Source of the DNA: Anseranas semipalmata | Lineage: Eukaryota; Chordata; Aves; Anseriformes; Anseranatidae | DNA length: 64,000 nt | NCBI GenBank assembly: GCA_013399115.1 | Contig: VXAA01001508.1 | Coordinates: 451,507-515,506, forward strand | Direction: 5' to 3' | Shown here: piece after piece, positions 23,001 through 34,336 of the stretch | How positions within the stretch are numbered: position 1 is the stretch's first letter | Layout of the letters: each line of letters opens with the position of its first letter | Program-made: the position numbers and the translations under genes | Notes under the pieces: model-generated | What the model was told of the DNA's origin: nothing | Databases searched by the model: none | What the model saw: the letters and a program-made list of their open reading frames with translations, nothing else

Positions 23001-23262
23001 TTTAGTATAAGCTTCTTATCTTACCAAAGAGCATGCTCAATGTCTCTTATCCTGTTACCAAATACGAAGAACTCCTATTCTTCCACCTAATTTTTTTGTG
23101 TTTACAGCTTTGTTATTGAAATATCTCCCTCCCACTCACCTTCCCCTGATTGCTGATAAACATGGAAATCCATTCGCCTCCTAGCATGGGGAGCAGGGGA
23201 TCTTTTATCCTCCTCCTGATAAACAGCAATAAGCTTCTTATCCTCTTACCAATAACCAAGAG
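23001..23262. repeat. Diverged short duplication (ATAAGCTTCTTATC motif)
   Basis: ATAAGCTTCTTATC occurs at 23007-23020 and again at 23229-23242. In both cases it is followed within a few bases by TTACCAA and then by an AGAGCAT or AAGAGCATTGC segment. A third partial copy, CTCTTATCCTGTTACCAAA, lies near 23043-23061. This looks like an old local duplication with about 222 bp spacing. Confidence 0.5.
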
Positions 23263-26200
23263 CATTGCAAATCCTGTATCAGACACACTAGGGTTAGGGT
23301 TGTTTGCATTACGTGAAGAGATTTTGTAAAGTGGCAAATAAAAGGCATATCATTTTGTTCTTTTATCTGAAACTTCCTTCTAGGAGGGAAGGCAGAGTTG
23401 TTTAGAAGTAGATTTAATTGGGTATTATTCAGTATCAGGTTGAGGAAAGTTCTCCAGTCTCCCACAAAGAACTTCGGCACTAATTGTTCTTATTCGTGGA
23501 TGAAAGGTCATTGTGCTGACTAGGAAGTTAAATAAACAAAATTAGCATCTGATTTAAGAGACTTCTTATTCCCTCTGGTGTAAATTAGTGTAAAAATTAG
23601 CAAGACACTCAGTTGCTTCTGGTTTTTTTTGCATTTGAAATGCATCAGTTCCTTGAATTTAATGGTGTGTAAGCTTATTATTTTTTTATTTATGCAATTG
23701 CATACATATGGGTGGTGAGATGGAAGGGACCAAGTACATCAGCTTCAGAAGTGAAAGTCATTCAAGGTTAATAAGAACAGGACAGAAGAGCTCACAGCAG
23801 TGCTGACACCCAGACATTAAAAGAGCAACAACTTTGTACTCATAGATTTGAAAACATTTTAAAAAATGCAACATGGACTATAGCTATGAAACTCAGTGCC
23901 ACACGATAACCCAGGGGCAAAGCAAATCCACCTTTAGTACAAAGGCAAACAGGGTGCTTTGTTCAAAGGTTAGACCATTCTTTATTTCAGTTATATATTA
24001 AAAATATTATATATATNTTAAGGTAGAAAATCCCAACAAATATGTTCCAGAAGCAATTTTATGATAATTTGCTCATTAAAAGGCTTCAAACTTCTAAATC
24101 ACCTATTAATGATTATTGCTGCCAATTCTAATAAACTACCCATCAATATTTTAGTCTGATGTCACTGCAGATTTCCATGAAGAGCATAACTTTGTAGAGC
24201 ATTCATGGAAACAAAACTCCGTGCAGGGACAAAGGGCTGAAGAATGAGGCCACGTTAGTAGGTGCAAGTAACTTCAGAGAAGGCAGGCGATAGAGGTATA
24301 TTTCTTTTATATCCTGCTGGGAAGAACATCCTTCTAAATAGGATCCAGTTGGCAGGGAAGGAGCACCTGAGCCTGGGTCTCTCCCAGCACAGACATGGGA
24401 GAGGTTTTCTTCTTTGTTGGTTGGAAGGTTCTTCCCAGCACATTGCATATTGTATTTCAGCAGTGGGTAAGAGGCATAAAGCTACCTATTAGGTTGGAAT
24501 GCTGGAAAGCACATCCAGAAGTTTTCTTTTTTGAATGCCTCTGGCAGAAACCTTCAGTGACTACTCTGTAGCAAAGCAAAGAGCTGTACTTTTGGCCCTC
24601 CCAAAGCCATGCGACTTGCACCATATCTGCAGGACCTCTCTCAAGATATTCTTGCCAGAAACAAGAACAAGAAACACTCCCTTCACCCCCCCCCAAAAAT
24701 CCACATGAAGTGACCCCAAAAAGCAGGACTGACTGCAGATATTGCCAAGACATGTTGGGGGTTTGCCATTTCTGTCTACCTGATCCTCCTTGCACTGACC
24801 CCATAGAAGTGTTTCTCCTTCAGAGCTGTGTGGTGCTGCCTGGCAGCAGCACTGTCCAGGGATGCTCTGGCCTGGTCAGAGCCATGAGCTTCCCCAGAGA
24901 CAAGCCTTACACAAAGGGAGCAAAAGCAGCTGCCCCCAGAGGGACCCCGACCTCAGGCAGCCTCCTTGAGGTGGGGGCTACACTTGCCTCCAGTGAGGTC
25001 CTCCTACAGCAGTAATTTTAATCTTACATGCTACTAATTTGGATGTTGATTTTCCACTATGCAGTTCAAACATATTTCCACTTTAATTGGTAAAACTCAG
25101 TCCCCAGACCCCAAAGAGAGGTGCAGCATTTTCAACCAAGCTCATCATTTTGAGTCTGCAACTGCTTGTTAAACCAAAAAGATGTGGAACTCAGAGCAAT
25201 ATGTTAAAGTTAATAACATGAATATTAATTCCCTGAAGAGTTATGGAATATATCTATTCTACCAGCTACGCAAAGGTAACATTCCTCTAGCCCCATAAGA
25301 GAAATACAGGCACTGAAGTAATAGTTTGCATTTCTTACCAACTCAAGTTTAAAATGCAAGCAGAAACACCAGTTTCCTGGCTAAGAAGAGACCAGCTACT
25401 GCAATCAACATGAAGGGCTTGCTGCAGGAGAGGTGTGGGACCCCAGGCTTGGCTGGGCAGGTCAGGGAGGACAGCTCTTCCCTGACTTGCTCAGAGCAGA
25501 GCTGGGAGCCGACGTGCTGAAGTTAGGGGAATCCCGGTAACAGAGCTGTCGGAAATCAGGCAGCTACGGGCAGACCCAGAGGGCCAGAGCTGCAGTCAGC
25601 AGCTCCAGGGGGGCTTGTAAGTGGTCAGTGCTCATCAATGGCTGATGCGTCAGCCGAGCAGGACAGGAGAGGTCTCTCTAATAAGCATAAACAAAGATTC
25701 ATGGAATAAGATATGAAGAGCATGGTACACGGAACACAGTGTGCATTCAAGGACCCAAGTATTTTAAGTTAACACCCTGATGAAAGCTGACTAGCTCTGC
25801 TCACCCCACTGGGCTCAGCACCTTTGCAATTCAGAAGTTTGGGGCTGTATTTCCACAACAACCATGGTTTTGGCACCTTTTCTCCCAGGTGCAATCCAGG
25901 TGACCAGGAGAGGAAGTCAGAAGGCACACAAAGGAACAATTTAGATTTCCATTCCAAGTCCTCCTTTGCACTAGCAGTCCACAAGTAAAATACATAGCCT
26001 GTGATCAGGAGTCCCACTGCCAGCCCAGCACTGGTCTGCAAATCACCAGGTCCTTTGCTGTCTTTGCACAATAAGTCCTGGACTCTTTCCCTGTGTTAGG
26101 ACACCGATTCTCCCTGCGGAGCCACTCCATGAACTTTTTCCTCTGGCTACAGAGGCAGCATTTTGTGGGAATACCAGTTTTCCTCAGTCTTGCTAGGCAT

Positions 26201-26345
26201 GCTATGAAAATACCAGCCTTCTTAGAGACTTAAATAAAGGATTAGTTTCTGGATACAACTGGTTGTAAGCACAGAAATAATTCTCTATTATTAATAAGGA
26301 GAGACAATATATTTTATATATATTATTAAAGAGACACTATATACT
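23263..26345. other. Intergenic, no gene seen; one ambiguous base at 24017
   Basis: A TATATAT stretch surrounds the N at 24017. The AT-rich parts (23560-24180) contain several homeodomain-type cores but no compact cluster. A GC-rich section at 24640-25000 and 25400-25650 has only chance ORFs (24457-24804 minus, 24710-25015 plus). A short GGGTTAGGGTT at about 23290 is telomere-like by chance. Confidence 0.4.
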
Positions 26346-26818
26346 GGGCACCACAATACAAGAAAGATAGAACAATTAGAGAGAGTCCAAAGGAAGACTA
26401 TGAAGATGGCGAAGCATCTGGAGAGGAAGACGCACAAGGAACGGCTGAAGTCCCTTGGTTTGTTCAGCCTAGAGAGGAGGCGGCTGAGGGGAGGCCTCAC
26501 TGCGGCCTGCATCTTCCTCATGAGGGGAGCAGGCGCTGCTCTCTGGTGACAGTGACAAGACCCGAGGGAACAGCATGGAGCTGTGACAGGGGAGGGCCAG
26601 GCTGGATATCAGGAAAAGGTTTGTCACTAATAGGGTGGTCAGGCACTGGAACAGGCTCCCAGGGCAGTGGTCACAGCACCAAGCCTGCCAGAGATCAAGA
26701 AGCATTTGGACAACGCTCTCAGACGTGTGGTTTGATTTTTGAGTGGTCCTGTGTGGAGCCAGGAGTGGGACTCAATCCTTATAGGTCCCCTCCAACTCAG
26801 TATATTCTATGATTCTGA
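26346..26818 (+). mobile_element. CR1 LINE 3' fragment (about 470 bp)
   Basis: The left part (GGGCACCACAATACAAGAAAG, then AGAGAGTCCAAAGGAAGACTATGAAGATGG, described here by its CR1-typical order) corresponds to the end of the CR1 reverse-transcriptase reading frame. This includes a translated L-F-S-L-E-R-R-R-L-R-G-like stretch near 26460-26500. The right part, GGATATCAGGAAAAGG through the AGGCACTGGAACAGG segment and TGGAGCCAGGAGTGGGACTC, is the CR1 3' UTR. It ends in the characteristic TATTCTATGATTCTGAGA. The copy is 5'-truncated, its reading frame is broken and it is not active. It belongs to the same subfamily as the copy at 40720-41000. Confidence 0.93.
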
Positions 26819-29800
26819 GATCTCTGGAAACACCAAGGCTCCAAATAAAGGCATTCAGGCACCTCTAGACATAGGTGAATAGCATGTCTTCCTATACAGC
26901 ATCTAACATCCAGAATCAAACAATTCATTTCAAGTGCTAGAAGATTCAGGCTAAGAACTAACCCAAATTTATCTTCTCCTGGCAAAAGCAGCAACCTCTC
27001 AGCTGACTCTGGAGTAGCTGGAACATTTTCCTGGTTGCCCAGATCATGCTTGGATCTTGCAGCTCTCTTTTAAGGGTCTGGCCTTGATCCCACCAGCCCT
27101 CAGCCAGGACTTCTTGTTTCAGCCATTGTCCTCACTACCATGTTTTTCCTTGCAGTTCATCAGACAAAAGCAGTGTTAGAGAGGAAGACGAGAGTTCAAA
27201 GCCTGTCACAAAAGGGACTTGTTACAAAAAGGTCAGTAAACCTTGCAGGGAAGAGACAGTTTGCAACTGTTGTGGCCACGGTGTCTTTCAAAAACAGAGA
27301 TTAAAACCAACTAAAAAAAAAAAAATAGAGCAGAAAAGCCATTAAGCATATGTTGGGTACAAGCTAATAAACACATAAACAACAACAATTGCCAGTTAAC
27401 CACAGGCAAGAACTTTCTACAAGCCGCAGGTAGTGGGCACAAATTGGCAATAATCAGGTTTAATGGGTTTGGTTTACAGTCTCACTGGTTTGCATGTTTT
27501 ATTCTTTTCTGCAGTATTAGCCAGTAAAATAAAGTCTCTCTGTATTTGCAAGTCTGTCGGGGTGGAAGAGTCCCAGATGTTACAAGAGTCATATTCAATA
27601 GAGACCCCCAGGGACTGGGAATTTTTTTCCGTTATAATGCTGAGGCTTCAGGCAGAGTGTGAAGAGCACAATAACAAGGATGAAATTTAGATCCAAACCA
27701 GACATGATAACTAATGAAAGTGTTTAAGTCCAAGGAAAATAAACTTCAACTTTTGTTTCCGTTCAGATACCTGAAAGCCCTTTGCACTGGAAAAAAGCAA
27801 GAATTTCCAAACAGAATTATGTTTAAAACACAGTGACAGTATTTTCAGTATAAAAGTTGAAGCTCTGCTTTCCTTGGGTAAGAAATAGAAGTAAATGAAG
27901 CTCATATGGAAAGCAACACAGCCCTTTTAGCTTGGAATCTGAAAGAGGCTGCTGAGCCCAAGACAAGCTCCAGCCAGGACCTCTGGGGCAGCTACATGCA
28001 TTTGCAGCTTTTCTCCAAGCACACATGGAAACCCAACAGTGCTAGTCTACCCATTCCCACAGAGGAGTGAAATCTCATTCCACTTTCTTGGCACGTAGCA
28101 GGGCTGCTTCCCAGAGAGGCAAGGTTACAGGTACCCCAGTGCACCCCAACCCCTGCAGCACAAGGAGCTTGGCATTCATTGTAATCAAAGCTTGAAAGAC
28201 ACACCATAAGAACATGAATCAATATAACAGAAAATTATTATTGTAAGACACTTCTATAGCACCACGAGTTTAGCTTGTACACCACAAACAAGGATCAGAA
28301 ACCTCTATCTGACCCAGAGAGACTCTAGTCAATATCGGGCAGAGCACATAAGCAAGGCAGGATACAGCTACAAGAGCAGTGGGGAGGGGGACTCAGAAGA
28401 AAAGAGAAGAGGAAGGACCAGGTATTCAGCAGAAGCTAGCTTAAGAGCTCTTGAATGATTTACTTGTTTTATCAGTATCCCTTGCAGAGCTTTGCTAATT
28501 AAACACCTTTGACTACTTCAACTTTCTGATGAGGAAGCTGAGAGCAATGCCATGACTTACCCATTTCCATTGACTGAGGCCACATTTCAGGCAGGTCCTT
28601 GCTCCAGGCCAACAACAGCACTCATAAAATGGGGAAAAAGTATCCAGAGCAACCCCCCACAGAGCCCCTCTCTCACCACAGAACAACTCCCTCCCACCTC
28701 CCCCTCCAACTGATTTGCCCTTTGCTTCCTGATTGGTCCCCAGACCCTCACACAGCAGTGAGTGGGGAATGAATTAATTACATCCTCCTCAAAGACTCCT
28801 GATTAACATTTCCATCACATGCTAACAAGACACTTCCTGGCTTCAATCTGCTTTCCTTCATTACAGCTTTCTGAAGACAAACTTTATACGTTTATGAGAA
28901 GCATTAAATGCACATTCATCTAACTACAATTTATAGCCGTCCTGGCTCTGTGAAGTTTGCCTAAAGACTCAGTGTGTTATGGCATGAAACCTGGAATGGG
29001 CTCCTTAGGTTTAGATCTCCATCCACAGCTATGTCTTAAGTCCCTTTGGAGGACCTTATCACCATAAAAATGCAGCAACCAAACCCAGAGACATAGATTT
29101 ATACAACCTGCAGATAATAGAGGGGAATGTACACCTCAAAAAATAGCAGCAAAAAAATATTGCACAGGGATGCCTCTAGGATTTCCAGCAGAAGCACAAG
29201 GCAATCTAACCATAACTCCAACAGAGAGAGATTACTGGGGAAAAAAACCTAGGATTGGCATTTGGGGCAACATGCAAAAAAATGAGAGAAAGAAATAATA
29301 AACAAAAAAGTCTGAGCAATACATGAAAAGAGGGGAATGGAGGCAGGCACCTGGGATATTTCTTGCATTAAACGTGAAAGGTTCCAAGGTTTGAATAAAA
29401 TGACTTGACTCCTATCAAGGGTTTTGCAGTTATACTGACTGTAATGCTTATTAGCCTTTGTATTTAGCACATACATTCAGCATCTAGAGTCTCACTCTAA
29501 TACATAATACAATAAATACACAAGAAGCTTATTGTAATAAATACAACACCACTGCAAATGAAATAGTAATTAGGAACATAATTCAGACAGATTTTAGTTA
29601 ATACCTATTTACTAGGAGGTGCTAATCTCTCAAATAAATGTCCCAAGTATACAAAACATACCTCCATGCTCCCAGCTTTCCTCTGTTGAAACTGTTCACC
29701 AGCTAATTGGAATTTTAAAAATTGCCCCATTCTTTGGAGTACATTGGCAACAGCTGTACCAGCTTTTGGAAGCTAAAATGCTGCTGAGGTGAACAGTTTA

Positions 29801-30589
29801 GCAGCTCACTTCTGAAAGCCAGTGTGGCCAAAGCAATCCATTCACCAGTTCCCAGTGTGCATCTTCTCCCAGCCAGCACATTAGCTTCCTGCAAGGCCAA
29901 GAAGTGTACAAGGCTGGAGGCTGGGGACAGTGTGACACCAGCCTGGCACATCTCTGCCCGTTGAGTGGATGGACAATGGGAAGAGCAGGGGCTCCTCTGC
30001 TTGTTCCCTATGTTAAGACCCTTGCCGGTGTGCTGCACTTGTGTTGGGTCTCCTGGGTGGCTCAGCATTCATGCCAGAACTGCCTAGACTCAGCCTCTTA
30101 CTCACAACTTTGGAGTAACAGGCAGTAGAGTGGAAAAGTGTCTATTTGTGTAGGAGTGGAGCCCAGAGGTCCCCATGGTGTCAGGGCTTGCCTGCTCCCA
30201 TCGCTGAGCAGATGCGGGGCACGAGGCAGTTCCCACCTCTCTGGGGCGCATTCTAACTGGGGATAAACCAAATCAGTCCCATTTCCCAATCTCCTTACCT
30301 GGAAGTGCCCCAAGACACTCTGAAGCTGGAGGGAGAGCGGGCTGTGCTGCAATGAAAGTCTTCAGACTCATGGACATGTCTGCACCAGCAATTGCCACAA
30401 CAGCTCAAGCTGGACCCAGAAGCACCTGTCACCCCTCAATGAAGTAAAAGCACAAATTGCTGTCAACTGTGACAGCACAGGGACTGATCTGGCCCTAAGG
30501 AGACAGCAAAGGGGAAAAGTGGAGAGTGTTCTCCTACAAGGACCATAATTCTGCAGCCCCTGGCTGTGCATTCATTGTTGTCTTTTCTC
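26819..30589. other. Intergenic, no gene seen
   Basis: The sequence is of average composition with an A13 run at about 27314-27326. ORFs such as 29715-30068 (-) and 29904-30128 (+) oppose each other and are not recognisable. No repeat family was identified. Confidence 0.45.
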
Positions 30590-30860
30590 ACTCCATCACT
30601 GAGGTCATGTGCAGTAAGGAATTTTATCCTGCAGGGCTGCCAGCCTTTTAATCCAAGCAGTTCATTTTCTTCTTGGAATTCATCTTCTGGACCAGGACGC
30701 ACTAACTGTGAGCCTGCATTTGAGATAAAGACCACGAGACATAAATATTTTATGCTGGTAATGAGATATTTAGCATTGATATACAGCTCAAAGCCCAGTG
30801 CAATTCCAGCTTTGTTAATTATAATGAACTATTGTAGGACTCGACTTCATCTGCTCCTTG
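30590..30860. promoter_or_regulatory. Candidate non-coding regulatory element
   Basis: This compact block contains TTTTAATCC, TGAGATAAAG (GATA-type), ATAAATATTTTATG, TGGTAATGAG and GTTAATTATAATGAAC. The plus ORF at 30566-30883 passes through it without recognisable content. Enhancer-like status is an inference from motif clustering only. Confidence 0.2.
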
Positions 30861-31859
30861 TAAATCTTGCAATGCTGGTGTGATGTGCTGGTGGCTTCTT
30901 TCCAGAGTGAGGCTGGAGCTCAGCCTGGCAAATGTTTAATCAAACGTCCAGGCCCACTGTAGGAGCGGTGTGATGGTGTGAATGATGCGTGAGTCGTGTT
31001 ATGCTGCTGTCTGGCTTCTTTCTGGAGATGAAGATATGGGCCTGTGTATGGGGCCTGAGTACAACTCTATTGTAAATTCACTATTTTCTTCTTTATAAGT
31101 CACAATCAGGGACTGAAGCTGTTAACCATGAAAACTGTTTTCTACCTCCTGAGCTGCAGTGACTGGTAGGACAGTAAGCCAGCATGCCCATACAGCTTGA
31201 GCTCTGGAAGAGGACACGCACCTTACCCACAAATACTACAGAACTTTTTATCCTTAGAAATGCTGAGCCTTTAGAAAATCATCCAGGGTCAGGCCCTTTG
31301 CCCTGAAATAGGTGTAGAACATGGGAGGAGCAGGGGAGAACATGCTTTTGAGTTGATTTGGTACCAAAAAGTCACATACCTCTGTCCAAACAAGCTAGCC
31401 AGCATGGATCAGTCTCTGAATAAATCCTGTCTGTGCTGAAGCACCTGGAAATGGGAGATATCAGTGACGGAAACAGCATCAAGTTAAAAATGTGATGGAG
31501 TGTGAAGCTGGCATTGGGATCTACCATGCAGGAACGGCACGGTTCTGTCTTTATTTAGAATTAGTGGATACTTGAAAAAGTAGCTTAACGTTTTGTCAGA
31601 TGCTGAGCATAAATCTGGATAATAATTCACGCTACACTAGACTCTTTATAACAGTAGTTTGCTAAAACAAATTGAATTCAAACCTATATTCATTTACTAA
31701 CTTAATGCGTGGCATATCTGTGAATAATTTTTCATAGTCTAAAAAATTCTAGACACAGGCTTGGTTGGAAAAAGGCCAGCAAATCTAAAATTAATGTACA
31801 TTAAAGCATAACTGGTACTCTAAGTGCATTTGTTATATGCAACAATAACTACTTTAAGC
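30861..31859. other. Intergenic, no gene seen
   Basis: Two similar short phrases (GGCTTCTTTC followed by AGAGTGAGG or TGGAGATGA, near 30892 and 31013) suggest a weak old duplication. There is nothing else to support. Confidence 0.4.
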
Positions 31860-31877
31860 TTTTTTTTTTTTTTTTTT
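31860..31877. repeat. T18 homopolymer tract
   Basis: Read directly. No retrocopy body is recognisable next to it. Confidence 0.9.
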
Positions 31878-34304
31878 GAGAAAGAGATTATTTTGTAATA
31901 GCTAAAAGAAGTTTAGATCTGAAAATCCTGGGGTAGAATGACAAATCAGAGCTTCTTATATTTCAAACTGACTTTGTGCAAGCCTGGGAGGAGAGAAAGA
32001 CCCAAACAATCTGGCACTTAGAAAATGCAGTAGTATTAATAGAACAACTTAAAGAAAAAGTTTGCTTTTTTCTTTTTTAAGTGATTACTGGGGGTGGAGA
32101 GAATGAAACTTCTTTGCTTTTGAAGATGTGTTGAAACCTCCACTCTATCCCCATCTCTCTCTTACATGGAAGCATCAGACTTCAAAAGAAAAAAAGAAAA
32201 AAGAAACTATTCCACATTTACTTATTGCATTCCAAAATTGAAGCAAAGCCAATGTTTTGGAGGGGTAATGGGGAAAAAAGTGCTAAATTCTGTAAAACAG
32301 AGAACCCACTTCTACACCACTTCTGCACAGAAACAAGCACTGCAGTCCTGCAGGAACAACACAGATAAGTTTTCACTGCCATCCGTTTGCTTAGTGAGCG
32401 AAAGCCTGCCCCTCAATGTGACCTGCTACGCAGACAGAACCATTTGGACAAGAGCAGTGTAATTTATCAGGGCCACCCCGAGCATGAAGGATGGAAGACA
32501 CCCAGCAGTATCTCGTGTTTTATGTTACTACCTCCTACGAAGATCCATATTTCAGAGAGGAAGAACATTCATTGCACACCATCCAAAGGCTGCCTTACAT
32601 TTCACCTCTGTGGCATCCCCTCCAATGCACATTAATATTAATTTCTTCTTCCTCCCCCATCCCAACAATTATTTACTTTGCAAAGGATTTACTGTGTGAC
32701 ACTTCAGCTGAAGGCAATGTGCATAAGCCCCACTGCTAATGTATAAGAATTAATTTTTAGAATTCTTAATTTATTACCAATTAATTTCTTCTAAATTATA
32801 GGAGAGACGACCTGCTGTAGATAACTGTTCCTTTCTAATGCCTTCCTAGAAAATCTCTCATTAACGAGACCATTAATTTAATGGTGGCTGGGGCAAATCA
32901 TCCAGAGAGAACCCTTCAGTTGCAACCTGTATGTCCCATCTTATATTCTTGAGATCATGGTAAGAAGAAAGCTGGGTTTGTCTGCAATAAATGCTGGTAT
33001 AAAATATACTTGTATATGCATGTATGCAAATAGCCTGATCTAGCATCATTAAACCTCTTAAGAAAATATGAAGTTTTGAAGCCATTTCCCACTTTAGAGC
33101 TCAGGCAATGACTGGAGCATCTGCATTAAATTCTTAATGTTCAGCGGAAGTGCAAATCACCATTTAATTAACTTCTTCCATAAAATACGATAGTTTAGCA
33201 AAGTGAACACAGATGAATTATCATTATTTGAGAGGATGCTGAATGTGCTGGTGAATCCTAGACTTTGCAAAGCTGACAACAGTGGATCAGGGGGTTCGTG
33301 GTATCTAAAACAGAGTTGTTTTTTCTTTAAGGGACTATTATTCATGCAACGTTGCAAATTTCCACTGCAGCCACTGCTATGAGACCCCGGCACGTGAACG
33401 CACAATTACAGACAAAATAACTACTGCCAACAGCTGGCAAAAAACAACTTCCTTGAGCAGCCAGTGCCTGTGGCTGGGCATTCATTACTTTCTGAGCTGG
33501 AGCCCTGCAAAACCCCTGTTAATGCTACAAATAATTCACTGTGATTCTCTCATGAGGGGAAGTCAGTGTTCATGGAGATCATCTGATGCAATGCATACAT
33601 GTGACTGAGGTATGACGTGGGACAAGCTGTCCTTGCCTTCCCTCTGAAGGGTAATGTTGCGGTGCCTTCAAGAGAGACCAGATGGAGGAGTGCAAGAAGC
33701 CACTACACAAAGAGCTGGGAAAAAAAATCCCTCTCAGTGCCTGAAAGAACCCCACTGGATTGCTGCATCAACCAGAGCATACACTCCACGGGGTGAGTCT
33801 TGGGGTGGTGCTGACCCTGGATATACAAGCAGAAACCAGGAGCTCTGCTGCTGCATGCTCTGGGGCTGCCTGTTTTAGCAGTCTTCCATAAAAACTGGGT
33901 TGTCCCAGCCTGTGCTTGGCCTTCCTGGAGGATCAGAGACGTATCCTGCAAAGACCATATCACACTGCTTTGCTAGAACTGTCCCTGTTCCTCTGTGCTT
34001 GCAAAGCTCAAGGGCATTCACCAGTCTCACTGATTTCTTGCTCAAACTCCAATTTTGTGGACTTCTGTTCAGCCCCTAAGCCACCTGGAAAGGATTAGCC
34101 ACTTTGAATGAATCCATTTGATCTGATTTTTGCCATCTATCACTATGCTGCTTGTCTGTGCTCCTCTATCATCCATGAAGATGGGGACAAGCCCATTGAG
34201 GGTTAGACATAACTCATGGGAAATCCCTCCTTGAAAAGCCTCTCCCTCTCTCTCTGTTAATGACAGATGGATTCTAAGTGCTCATTTTATATGGTACAGC
34301 TACC
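31878..34304. other. Intergenic, no gene seen
   Basis: The stretch at 32740-32800 is AT-rich with a small inverted repeat, AAGAATT (32745-32751) and AATTCTT (32761-32767), and a CCAATTAATTTC core. Four overlapping ORFs at 32166-32739 change frame and show no recognisable protein. Confidence 0.4.
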
Positions 34305-34336
34305 TTTTTTTTTTTTTAATAATAATAAAAAAAAAG
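34305..34336. repeat. T14-(AAT)3-A9 self-complementary simple tract
   Basis: A run of 14 T, then AATAATAAT, then a run of A. The T and A arms could pair as an AT-only hairpin. It is probably simple-sequence expansion. Confidence 0.7.

Noticed and set aside
23288..23302. GGGTTAGGGTT as an interstitial telomeric repeat
   Set aside because: Fewer than two full TTAGGG units, as expected by chance.
26546..26812. ORF inside the CR1 copy as a host gene
   Set aside because: It is the translated 3' UTR of a truncated retrotransposon.
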